In this document: in pieces, positions 1 through 7,630 of the stretch
Layout: every line of letters starts with the position of its first letter
Position numbering within the stretch: position 1 is the first letter of the stretch
Origin: CAZRDB01 sp964598695
GTDB lineage: Bacteria > Armatimonadota > Zipacnadia > UBA1398
Length of the DNA stretch: 26,105 nucleotides
Assembly (NCBI GenBank): GCA_964598695.1
Contig: CAZRDB010000056.1
Location: 1-26,105 of the forward strand
Direction of reading: 5' to 3'
Notes under the pieces: generated by a model
Seen by the model: only the letters and a program-made list of their open reading frames with translations
Databases searched by the model: none
Told to the model about the DNA's origin: nothing
Translations under genes and position numbers: made by a program

Positions 1-627
1 CGCGCCGCCGCGGCCCACGGCCAGCAGGAGACGGTCAATGAACCGGGGGTGGAGTGGCGGCGCGACCACCGAGACCACGATCACCGCCACGTCGACATTG
101 GCGGCGATCACGCGCTCGATGGGGATCGGCCCCGGGTCGGGCCGCGTCAGGGCCGTCCGGCGGGGCAGCACCGCCGCGACGAGGGGGGCGTCGCCCTCGC
201 GCTCCGTGAGGAGGACGCGGTCGCCCACGGCGAGGTCGGTCTGCTGGAGGGCAGTCAGGGTGTTGCTGAGCGCGCAGTGGCGGACGGCATCGCCCAGCAG
301 CACGCTGCAGGCCCCCGCCTCGATCCAGACCACCGTACCGCACGGAGCGGCGCCGTCGCCCGGCTCGGCCTCCGCGGCCTGTTCCGAGGCGCGTTCCTCT
401 TCGAGCAGGCGCAGCGCGTAGTCGTGCAGCGAGCCGCCGCCGGCCCGATCGCGCTTGCGCACGAAAGTGGTCTCGTCGTCGCGCTCGGCCGCGCGCCGGC
501 GGGAGCCGTCCTCCCGCGACTGGCGGAGCTTGCGGACCTGAGCCGCTCGCTTGTAGAGCCGTTGGCGCGCTCCCGGATCCAGGTCGGCCAGTGCGCGCTC
601 GAGGGATGCTCGGTCGTTCGGACCCAT
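1..627 (-). CDS. rsgA: Ribosome small-subunit-dependent GTPase A (RsgA/YjeQ), N-terminal part, cut by window edge
   Basis: RsgA is a circularly permuted GTPase that acts in late 30S ribosome maturation in the cytoplasm. Only the first 209 codons lie in the window; the GTPase core and C-terminal zinc domain are beyond the left edge. The OB-fold is seen at about residues 96-160, ending in the family signature VAAVLPRRTALTRPDPG. It is followed by ERVIAANVDVAVIVVS, the start of the G domain (compare PIAANIDQIVIVSA in E. coli). The ATG is preceded by AGAGGTG at good spacing. Residues 1-95 are a charged, Arg/Glu-rich extension clearly longer than the roughly 35 residues before the OB-fold in E. coli. 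The gene is divergent from the kinase that follows. Identification is firm; the exact start is less so because the extension could be shorter. Confidence 0.87.
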   Translation of the reverse strand, partial: MGPNDRASLERALADLDPGARQRLYKRAAQVRKLRQSREDGSRRRAAERDDETTFVRKRDRAGGGSLHDYALRLLEEERASEQAAEAEPGDGAAPCGTVVWIEAGACSVLLGDAVRHCALSNTLTALQQTDLAVGDRVLLTEREGDAPLVAAVLPRRTALTRPDPGPIPIERVIAANVDVAVIVVSVVAPPLHPRFIDRLLLAVGRGGA

Positions 628-668
628 CTGTTCACCTCTGCATGGGGGTACGTCGTGGCGCGGGTGGG

Positions 669-687
669 GCGAGGGCGGTTCCCTCGC
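669..687. other. Short perfect hairpin in the rsgA/kinase divergent gap
   Basis: A 7-bp perfect inverted repeat (GCGAGGG / CCCTCGC) with a 5-base loop lies in the 257-bp divergent gap at 628-884. No T-tract follows on either strand. It could be a leader hairpin or a protein site. In such GC-rich DNA it may also be chance. No convincing promoter was found in the rest of this gap. Confidence 0.25.
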
Positions 688-869
688 GGGCAGCGCTCCG
701 TGCGTGGGCGGCGAGCGTCATGCGCGTCACTCCTCTCGTGTGGCCGTCCCCGCTCTCTCTATGGCATCGGGGCGGCCCTGCCTACAGGACGACTTCCGGC
801 GCGGGAAGGACGCTCCGCCGTGGGGGAGAAGCAGGACTGCGGTGCCTGGCCCGGTCGCGCTCGTTCGGA

Positions 870-887
870 GGGAGGAGAGGCCCGCTG
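870..887 (+). promoter_or_regulatory. Shine-Dalgarno and apparent CTG start codon of the first hybrid kinase
   Basis: A strong purine-rich GGGAGGAGAGG (870-880) sits just before an in-frame CTG at 885-887. There is no ATG, GTG or TTG at a matching position. Translating from this CTG gives a protein collinear, residue for residue, with the ATG-started neighbour at 3277: 13 residues precede the shared LxLSLQL motif in both. That makes CTG the best-supported start. The upstream in-frame ATGs at 720 and 591 would add a low-complexity Arg-rich tail, and 591 overlaps rsgA. Confidence 0.6.
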
Positions 888-3176
888 ACGCGCACGACGC
901 ACCGACCGAGAGACCGACGTCGTCTTGTCCTGTCGTTGCAGCTCCTGCTGCCGGTGATCGGCAGCCTGGGGACCTTCATCGGCGTGGTCCTCGTGGTGAT
1001 CCTGCCGACCTACCGCCACACCCTGATGGACGCCAAGCGCGACGCGCTGCGCGACGAGGTGGCGATCGCCTGGGAGGTCGTCAACAGCAGCTACGAGCAG
1101 GAGCGGAGCGGCGCCCTCACGCGGGCGCAGGCGAAGGAGGAAGCGTGCCGGATCCTCCGCCGGCTCCGCGTGGGGCCGGGGGGACGCGACTACTTCTTCG
1201 TGCATGACGAGAACAACTACATGCTGGTGCACCCGTACCGGCCCGACCTGGAGGGGCAGGACGTCAACGACCTCCGCGACCCGACCGGCTTCCCGCTGAC
1301 CCAGGCCTTCGACGAGGCGACCCGCGACGGGGGCGGGGGCTACGTTGAGTACACCTGGCAGCACAACGACGATCCCGCGCGCCTCGTACCCAAGCTGTCG
1401 TACGTCCGCGCGTTCGTGCCGTGGAACTGGGTGGTCGGGACCGGCGTGTACCTCGAGGACGTCGATCGCCAGGCCGCCTCCCTGCGGAGGGGGGCTGTCG
1501 CGGGCTCGGTGGCGGTGGCCGCGGTGCTGCTCGTCCTCACGCTGTACCTCCGCGGCCTCGCCGCGCGGGGCGAGCGGGCCAGCGCCGAGGCCCAAGCGGC
1601 GCTCGCGGCCTCGGAGCGGCGCCTGGCGCAGATTCTCGAGTGGCTCCCCGACGGCGTCTTGGTTGCCGATCGCGAGGGCCGCGTCGTAGCCTGGAACCGG
1701 GCGGCCGAGAAACTCACCGGCGCTCCCGCCGGCGCGGTGCTGGGGCGGCCGGTCGGCACGGCTGCCGCGTTCTTCTACGGCGAGGAGAGGCCGGTCCTGG
1801 CCGACCTGGTCTACGGACACCAACCGGAGCTGGAGCCGCAGTACGAGTACCTGACCCGCGACGGCGGTCGCGTCTCGGGCGAGGCGTGGTGCCCCGCCTT
1901 GCCGGGCGGCCCGCGGCAGGTCCTGGGCGCCGCCGGGCCGCTCCGAGACCCCGACGGCGCCATCGTGGGCGCGATCGAGACCTTCCGCGACGTGACCTCG
2001 GTCCGCGAGGCCGAGCGCGAGCGAGCCCGACTGGCCGAGCAGTTGCACTCGGCGCAACGGATGGAGCTGCTCGGCCGGCTGGCCGGCGGCATCGCGCACG
2101 ACTTCAACAACCTGCTCTGCCCGATCCTCGGTTTCGCCGAGGTGATGATGCTCGACGGCCAGCAGACGCCGGCGAACCGCCAGCTCCTCGCGAACATCGT
2201 CTCGGCGGCCGACCGCGCCGGCCAGCTCACGCGCCAGCTGCTGGCCTTCGGCCGGCAGCAAGCGATCGCCCACGCTCCGCTGTGCCTCAACCGCATCGTG
2301 AGGGGCTTCGAGCCGATCCTCCGAGGCGCCCTGCGCGAGGACATCGAGCTGGCGCTCGAACTCGCCGACGAACTCTGGGCCGTCCGGGGCGACGCGGGCC
2401 AGATCGAGCAGTGCATCATGAACCTGGTGGTGAACGCCCAGGATGCCATGCCGCACGGCGGACGGCTCACGATCGCCACCCGCAACGCGGTGCTCGACCT
2501 CGCGCCGCCCGGGAGCGACGGGGGTGGGCCCGGCGAGTACGCCTGCCTCTCGGTGTCGGACACGGGCGAGGGGATGGACGAGGAGACGCGCGCGAAGGCG
2601 TTCGAGCCGTTTTTCTCGACGAAGCCGCTCGGCCACGGGACAGGGCTGGGGCTGTCGTCGGTGCACGGGATCGTCGTGCAGCATGAGGGCCACGCCCGGA
2701 TCCGAAGCGAACCGGGCTCCGGCTCCACGGTGGAGATCGCGCTTCCCCGAGCCGCGGCGGAGGAGCCGTCGACCCGCCGGCAGGACGCCGACGGCGAGGA
2801 CTTCGGCGGCGCGGAGACCATCCTGGTCGTGGAAGACGACGACATGGTGCGGGAGCTGGTACACGGGATCCTCGCGCCGCGCGGCTACCATGTTCTCGCG
2901 GCGGCCGGCGGCCCCGAGGCGCTCGCACTCCTCGCCGACCGCGGCGACCCCGTCGACCTGTTGCTGACCGATGTCGTGATGCCCCGCATGAGCGGCCCCG
3001 AGTTGGCCGAGGCCCTGCGCGCGAGCCGACCGGGGCTGCGGGTCCTGTTCATGTCGGGCTACGCGGGCGACCACGTCGCGAGTCTGGGCGCCGTCTCCAC
3101 GCGCAACCGCGTGGTCGAGAAGCCCTTCACGGGTAACACCTTGTTGCGGGCCGTGCGCGACGCCCTGCGGGCGTAG
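885..3176 (+). CDS. sCache-PAS hybrid sensor histidine kinase (first of tandem pair)
   Basis: This is a membrane sensor kinase whose receiver is fused to its C terminus. Counting from the CTG: TM1 at about 14-40; an extracytoplasmic single Cache domain at about 45-195 with the HPYRPDLEGQD signature and a terminal WVVGTGVYLEDVD; TM2 at about 204-223; PAS at about 243-370. HisKA has GGIAHDFNN with phospho-acceptor His405, and HATPase has NLVVNAQDAM and GTGLGLSS at about 500-622. The receiver at about 645-763 carries LLTDVVMP (Asp696) and EKPF (Lys746). All catalytic residues look intact. Its ligand is unknown; the family commonly binds small organic acids or similar metabolites. No DNA-binding response regulator is adjacent, so output probably runs through phosphotransfer to a distant partner. 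A 32-bp stretch encoding the Cache motif (1228-1259) is identical in the next gene. Confidence 0.9.
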   Translation: MTRTTHRPRDRRRLVLSLQLLLPVIGSLGTFIGVVLVVILPTYRHTLMDAKRDALRDEVAIAWEVVNSSYEQERSGALTRAQAKEEACRILRRLRVGPGGRDYFFVHDENNYMLVHPYRPDLEGQDVNDLRDPTGFPLTQAFDEATRDGGGGYVEYTWQHNDDPARLVPKLSYVRAFVPWNWVVGTGVYLEDVDRQAASLRRGAVAGSVAVAAVLLVLTLYLRGLAARGERASAEAQAALAASERRLAQILEWLPDGVLVADREGRVVAWNRAAEKLTGAPAGAVLGRPVGTAAAFFYGEERPVLADLVYGHQPELEPQYEYLTRDGGRVSGEAWCPALPGGPRQVLGAAGPLRDPDGAIVGAIETFRDVTSVREAERERARLAEQLHSAQRMELLGRLAGGIAHDFNNLLCPILGFAEVMMLDGQQTPANRQLLANIVSAADRAGQLTRQLLAFGRQQAIAHAPLCLNRIVRGFEPILRGALREDIELALELADELWAVRGDAGQIEQCIMNLVVNAQDAMPHGGRLTIATRNAVLDLAPPGSDGGGPGEYACLSVSDTGEGMDEETRAKAFEPFFSTKPLGHGTGLGLSSVHGIVVQHEGHARIRSEPGSGSTVEIALPRAAAEEPSTRRQDADGEDFGGAETILVVEDDDMVRELVHGILAPRGYHVLAAAGGPEALALLADRGDPVDLLLTDVVMPRMSGPELAEALRASRPGLRVLFMSGYAGDHVASLGAVSTRNRVVEKPFTGNTLLRAVRDALRA

Positions 3177-3276
3177 GCGACACTCGCGGACGAGGGAAGG
3201 AGTCGCGCCGCCGCCGCGGGAATCGGGCGAGGACACGGCGGCCCGCGAAGACTCCGCCCGACGGAGGCAAGACGCG

Positions 3277-5577
3277 ATGGCATACCCGGTTGGGTCGGCC
3301 CGCAAGCGGGCCCGGTTGATCCTCTCCCTGCAGCTCGCGCTGCCCGTGGTCGGGACCGTCGGGACCTTCGTCGTCGCCAGCCTGGTCGTCATCCTCCCCG
3401 CCTTCCGCGACAACCTCATGCGCGACAAGCGCGAAGCGACGCGCGACCACCTCGCCGTGGCCTGGAGCGTCGTCGCGCGCTGCTACGAGTGGGAGGCCTC
3501 CGGCCGGATGACGCGCGAGGAGGCGCAGGACGAGGCCTGCAACCTCCTGCGCGACATGCGCTACGGGGCGGACGGCCGCGACTACTTCTGGGTCAACGAC
3601 CTCGATGCCCGCATGGTGATGCACCCGTACCGGCCCGACCTGGAGGGGCAGAACCTGTGGGACTACCCGGACGTGACGGGCCACTACCTGTTCCGCGACT
3701 TCGTTCGGGTCGCCCATGAGCAGGGAGCCGGCTGGGTCGAGTACACCTGGCAGCGCAACGACGACCCGACGGTCCTCGCGCCGAAGATCTCCTTCGTGCG
3801 GCTGTTCGAGCCGTGGGGCTGGGTGCTGGGCACGGGGGTCTACGTCGACGACGTGGTGCGGCAGGCCGCGGACATGCGGCGCGAGACAGTGATCGTGTCG
3901 GCCGTGGTCGCGGCGGTGCTTCTGATCCTGACCCTGTACCTCCGCGGCCTGGCGCTCCGGGGCGAGCGCGAGCGGCTGCAGGCGGAGGGAGCGCGGGCGG
4001 CCTCGGAGCAGAGGCTCGCGGAGATCATCCAGTGGCTGCCCGACGGCGTGATGGTGGCCGATGCCGAGCACCGGCTGGTGGCCTGGAACCGCGCCATGGA
4101 GGAGATCACCGGCGTGGCCGCCGAGCAGGTCCTCGGGCGGAGCTGCGCCGAGGTCTCCCGCTACTTCTACCACGACGAGCGGCCGGTGCTGCTCGACCTG
4201 GTGCTCGCAGGGGCCGGAGACGGGCCCCCGGCGCGCTACGACTACGTCGCCCACGACGGGGAGCGGCTCTCGGCCGAGGCGTTCTGCCCCGCGCTGCCGA
4301 GCGGCGGCAAGCAGATCCTGGGGGCGGCGGGCCCGCTCCGCGATGCCACCGGGCGGACGGTAGCGGCGATCGAGACGATCCGTGACGTGACCGCCCTGCG
4401 CGAGGCCGAGAAGGAGCGGATCCGACTGCTGGAGCGCCTCCATACCGCCCAGCGGATGGAGGTCATGGGGCGCCTGGCCGGAGGCATCGCGCACGACTTC
4501 AACAATCTCCTGTGCCCGATCCTGGGCTTGGCCGAGCTGCTGCTGCTCGACGCGTCGCTGGCGGGCCCGGCCCGCGAGCACCTGACCAGCATCGCCCAGG
4601 CGGCCCAGCGCGCGGGCGAACTCACCCGCCAGCTACTCGCATTCGGGCGCCGGCAGGAGCTGGCCCACGTCACGGTCGACCTGAACCGGGTGGTCCGCGG
4701 GTTCGAGCCGATCATCCGCGGCGCGCTCCGCGAGAACATCGAGTTGCGGATGGACCTCGCCGACGGTCTCTGGATGGTCTGCGGCGACACGGGCCAGCTC
4801 GAGCAGGTGCTGATGAACCTCGTGGTCAACGCCCAGGACGCGATGCCGGAGGGGGGCCTCCTGGCGATCGCGACGGCGAACACCGTCCTGCAGGCGTCCG
4901 AGGAGGGCGAGGAGGAGTCGATCGGGCCCGGCGGCGAGTACGCCACCCTCACGGTCACCGACTCCGGCGCGGGGATGGATGACGAGACCCGGGCCCGGGC
5001 GTTCGAGCCGTTCTTCACCACCAAGCCCTCGGGCCGCGGAACAGGGCTGGGGTTGGCCTCGGTCCACGGGATCGTGCTCCAGCACGGCGGCAGGCTGTTC
5101 CTCCACAGCGAGGTCGGGGTGGGCACGACGATCGAGGTCTCGTTGCCGCGCGACCGAACGGCCGACGAAGCGAGCGCCCCCCCGACGGACGACGAGGAGG
5201 CGCTCTCGGGCACGGAGACGGTGCTCGTGGTCGAGGACGACGAGATGGTCCGCGACCTCGCCCGCAGCATCCTGTCGCGCAGGGGGTACCACGTGCTGGC
5301 CGCGTCCGGAGGGCCCGAGGCGCTGGCACTGGCCGAACGCTACGTCGGGCCGATCCACGCGCTGCTCAGCGACGTGATCATGCCCCGGATGAACGGCCCC
5401 GAGCTGAGCGCGGAACTGACGCGCACACGGCCCGAGACCCGTGTCGTCTTCATGTCCGGCTACGCCGGCGACCCGGCCGACCGGAGGAGCGCCCTCCCCC
5501 CGGGCGCCCTCCTGGTCGAGAAGCCGTTCTCGAGCGCCGCGCTTCTGCTCGCCCTGCGCCGCGTGCTCGACGCCTGA
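3277..5577 (+). CDS. sCache-PAS hybrid sensor histidine kinase (second of tandem pair)
   Basis: This is a paralogue of the preceding kinase with the same layout: TM1 about 14-40, sCache about 45-195 with HPYRPDLEGQN, TM2 about 204-223, PAS about 243-372, and HisKA with GGIAHDFNN (His406). HATPase has NLVVNAQDAM and GTGLGLAS. The receiver has LLSDVIMP (Asp699) and EKPF (Lys749). It is 766 residues against 763 and aligns without a gap over roughly the first 315 positions, so the pair arose by tandem duplication. The ATG has GGAGG nine bases upstream. Cache residues differ at several places (for example YFWVNDLDARM against YFFVHDENNYM), which may mean different ligand preference. The 100-bp gap after the first kinase shows no obvious terminator, so co-transcription is likely. 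It converges on the phosphatase with only six bases between stops. Confidence 0.93.
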   Translation: MAYPVGSARKRARLILSLQLALPVVGTVGTFVVASLVVILPAFRDNLMRDKREATRDHLAVAWSVVARCYEWEASGRMTREEAQDEACNLLRDMRYGADGRDYFWVNDLDARMVMHPYRPDLEGQNLWDYPDVTGHYLFRDFVRVAHEQGAGWVEYTWQRNDDPTVLAPKISFVRLFEPWGWVLGTGVYVDDVVRQAADMRRETVIVSAVVAAVLLILTLYLRGLALRGERERLQAEGARAASEQRLAEIIQWLPDGVMVADAEHRLVAWNRAMEEITGVAAEQVLGRSCAEVSRYFYHDERPVLLDLVLAGAGDGPPARYDYVAHDGERLSAEAFCPALPSGGKQILGAAGPLRDATGRTVAAIETIRDVTALREAEKERIRLLERLHTAQRMEVMGRLAGGIAHDFNNLLCPILGLAELLLLDASLAGPAREHLTSIAQAAQRAGELTRQLLAFGRRQELAHVTVDLNRVVRGFEPIIRGALRENIELRMDLADGLWMVCGDTGQLEQVLMNLVVNAQDAMPEGGLLAIATANTVLQASEEGEEESIGPGGEYATLTVTDSGAGMDDETRARAFEPFFTTKPSGRGTGLGLASVHGIVLQHGGRLFLHSEVGVGTTIEVSLPRDRTADEASAPPTDDEEALSGTETVLVVEDDEMVRDLARSILSRRGYHVLAASGGPEALALAERYVGPIHALLSDVIMPRMNGPELSAELTRTRPETRVVFMSGYAGDPADRRSALPPGALLVEKPFSSAALLLALRRVLDA

Positions 5578-5583
5578 GCCGCA

Positions 5584-6996
5584 CTACCGCAGCAGGTCGA
5601 AGATCGTGTTCGCGATGTCCGTGTTGTCGGCATAGGCTCCGACGCGCTCGTCGCGGCCGGTTGCGCGCGCGCGCAGGCGCTCGGAACCGGCGCCCTTCGC
5701 GTCGAGCGGCACCAGGCTGTTCGAGTGGCCCTTGGAGTGCCACTCGGCGCCGGGCGCCTTGCCCGCCCCGTAGGAGATGAGCGGATTCCAGACCGGGACC
5801 CCATCCTCGCCCGGCCCCGAGCCGGGTCCGGTCAGGTAGCCGGTCTCATGGTCGGCGGTGACGATGACGAGGTTCTCGTCCCAACCGCCGTGCGACTCGA
5901 CCCAGTCGACGACAGCCTGGACGGTCTCCCCGAAGGCGAGCGTCTCCTCGATCGCGCGACCGAGCTGGTTGCCGTGGCCGGCCCAGTCGATCGCACCGCC
6001 CTCGATCATCAGCACGAAGCCATCGGGGTCATTGTCCAGCACGTTGAGCGCCCCGAGGCTCATCTCCACGAGGGTCGGCATGCCCGGGGTCAGCGGCACC
6101 ACGTAGGGGTCGGCCGTGCGGTCGCCCGGGCGCTCCTGCTGGAGCGTGGAGGCGGAGCGGGCCACGCCCACGACCCGCTCGGGCGTCGGTCCCACCATCA
6201 GCTTGCGGAACGCCCCCCGGCTCTCGATCAGAGTCCACGGATCGGCCGTGCCGTCGCCGTCGGCATCGCCGCCGGCCACCCCAGCGCGCAGGCGCTCCCA
6301 CACCTCGGACCCGCCCACGTACCGGTAATCGTCGGACTCCGGTCCCTCGCGCCGGACGCGGCCCCCGTCGTCGTAGAGGGGGTGGCCGCAGCCCATGATG
6401 ACCTCACAGGCGCTCTCCTCGATCATCTGGCGGGCGATCTCCGCGTACTCGCCGCGCGCGGTCGAGTGGGCGACGAAGCCGGCGGGCGTGGCATGGCTCA
6501 GCGGCACGCTCGTGACCACGCCCGTGGCCTTGCCGCGGCTCTCGGCACGCTCGAGCACGTTCTCGACCGGCTGTGCCGACTTGGGGTCGACACCCTCGGT
6601 CGGGACCACACCGATCGCGCCGTTGTAGGTCTTCTTGCCGGTCGCAAGCGCCGTCGCGGCGGCGGCGGAATCGGTGGGCGCAGCCGCGAGGTACTCGAAG
6701 GTCGTCCAGGCGCTGTCGGGGTCGTAGCCCTTCCCGGTCAGCGAGTAGGTCGTGCAGCCGATCCGCACCGGGAAGCTCTCGTAGACCTGCCCGCGCGGCC
6801 GGCCCGTCTGGTACAGGTTGGCGGCACGCACATGGTTGTAGCCGCGGCCGTCGCCGATCATCACGATGATGTTCCGGGGTCCGTCGGTCGCCGCCGGAGG
6901 CGGGGTCCGATCCTCTGCCGCGAAGAGCACGCTGAGCGCGCACGAGACTGCGGCGGCTGCCGCCACCGCAAGCCCGCGTAGCGTCTGTCGACCCAT
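5584..6996 (-). CDS. Exported alkaline phosphatase, PhoA family
   Basis: This is a zinc/magnesium phosphomonoesterase predicted to release inorganic phosphate from organic phosphates outside the cytoplasm. A Sec-type signal peptide covers about residues 1-27 (ending LFAAED). The family order is clear: metal-binding Asp48 in MIGDG, nucleophile Ser110 in TDSAAAATALATGKKTYNG, LSHATPAGFVAHS, then MIEGGAIDWAGHGNQ (Asp337, His341), VTADHETG (Asp382, His383) and the last zinc His near residue 424. The usual MIGDGMG is MIGDGRG here. A DxDxDGxxD calcium-loop-like sequence (Asp244-Asp252) is inserted mid-protein. Length, 470 residues, is normal. The start has GGGAGGT eight bases upstream. It is transcribed away from the arsenic operon's last gene in the same direction, after a 139-bp gap, and probably has its own promoter there. 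No Pho box was recognised. Confidence 0.93.
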   Translation of the reverse strand: MGRQTLRGLAVAAAAAVSCALSVLFAAEDRTPPPAATDGPRNIIVMIGDGRGYNHVRAANLYQTGRPRGQVYESFPVRIGCTTYSLTGKGYDPDSAWTTFEYLAAAPTDSAAAATALATGKKTYNGAIGVVPTEGVDPKSAQPVENVLERAESRGKATGVVTSVPLSHATPAGFVAHSTARGEYAEIARQMIEESACEVIMGCGHPLYDDGGRVRREGPESDDYRYVGGSEVWERLRAGVAGGDADGDGTADPWTLIESRGAFRKLMVGPTPERVVGVARSASTLQQERPGDRTADPYVVPLTPGMPTLVEMSLGALNVLDNDPDGFVLMIEGGAIDWAGHGNQLGRAIEETLAFGETVQAVVDWVESHGGWDENLVIVTADHETGYLTGPGSGPGEDGVPVWNPLISYGAGKAPGAEWHSKGHSNSLVPLDAKGAGSERLRARATGRDERVGAYADNTDIANTIFDLLR

Positions 6997-7135
6997 GGTT
7001 CAGTACCTCCCGTGTGTGCTCCGCCCCTCCCGCGGCGCCACGCGCGCGGCGTCGCTCCACCGTCTCCAGTCTACGCCGGGCCGGGGGCACGCGGCTAGGC
7101 GGGCGGGTGAGGGTCGCGTTAAGGGAGCGGGACGG

Positions 7136-7468
7136 CTAGGCCCCGTCGCGGGTGAGATCGATCCGGATCGGGCACGGCAGCGCGAGTCCGGCGGCGACCT
7201 GCATGGACTTGAACAGCGCGGGAGGAACGACGCAGCCGGCGCAGCACCCGGTCAGGTGGCGGCGGGCGGTCGAGAGCACGACGCCGTCGCTGCCCGAGCA
7301 GATCTCGTCGTAGGCGTCGACCGGCGTCAGGTGGGCCGCCAGCCCCTTGACCTTCTCGCAGGTGGAGGTGACCGCGAAGGCCACGGTCTGGCCGTCGTCG
7401 CTGACGGCGGTGATCTCGGTGACGAAGCCGCAGACCCCGGCCTCGACCTTGGTCCTGACTGTGCCCAT
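7136..7468 (-). CDS. Small cysteine-rich protein, DUF6951-like
   Basis: This is a 110-residue cytoplasmic-looking protein with no signal peptide or membrane segment. It carries seven cysteines: Cys13 in GVCGF, Cys37 in STCEK, Cys57, the CCxxC cluster Cys75/76/79, and Cys99 in LPCP. The layout (N-terminal VEAGVCGF, central VDAYDEI, and VPPALFKSMQVAAGLALP near the end) matches an uncharacterised family I recall as DUF6951; this name comes from memory. I chose the ATG at 7468 because GGAGGG lies just upstream; a longer reading from 7504 adds only a poor leader. Last in the arsenic operon, it could bind a soft metal or arsenite through its thiols, or serve a thiol-redox role. Both ideas rest on context and cysteine content only. 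Confidence 0.72.
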   Translation of the reverse strand: MGTVRTKVEAGVCGFVTEITAVSDDGQTVAFAVTSTCEKVKGLAAHLTPVDAYDEICSGSDGVVLSTARRHLTGCCAGCVVPPALFKSMQVAAGLALPCPIRIDLTRDGA

Positions 7469-7544
7469 GGCGCCCTCCGGCTGCGTCCGCCCCGCTCCCG
7501 CCACCTCACGAGTTGGCCTCGAACCGTCGGAGTCCTCCCCGCGA

Positions 7545-7617
7545 GCGGCGGGCTACCGCGCGACGTAGACCATGTACAGCCCGCCCGCGATCACAAGCAC
7601 CCCGCAGAGCGAGCGCG
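7545..7617 (-). pseudogene. Relic of a ccdA 3' end; left copy of a 73-bp direct repeat
   Basis: These 73 bases match 10673-10745 at 71 positions (mismatches at 7553 and 7595). On the minus strand they encode the last 20 residues of the intact ccdA, including GGLYMVYVAR and a stop (TAG here, TAA in the intact gene). There is no start or upstream ccdA sequence. The relic begins about 13 bases after the tlpA-like stop codon. It is therefore a leftover gene end, and also one of two direct repeats bounding the cytochrome/TlpA segment. The surrounding 162-bp gap (7469-7630) holds nothing else recognised. Confidence 0.88.
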
Positions 7618-7630
7618 ATCGCGGCCGCGG

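Noticed and set aside
761..780. Sigma54-like GG-N10-GC spacing in the rsgA/kinase gap
   Set aside because: Only the invariant dinucleotides fit and the -12 element is poor. Such spacing is common in GC-rich DNA.
591..884. In-frame extension of the first kinase to ATG 591 or 720
   Set aside because: It adds an Arg-rich low-complexity tail, overlaps rsgA if taken to 591, and breaks the exact collinearity with the paralogue.
49..888. Plus-strand ORF of 279 codons over rsgA
   Set aside because: The opposite strand reads as RsgA with OB-fold and G-domain motifs, and this frame has no domain.
759..3428. Long minus-strand ORF of 889 codons opposite the first sCache kinase
   Set aside because: Its protein is Arg/Gly/Ala-rich with no domain, and the plus frame encodes a full kinase. 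It is a GC-bias shadow.
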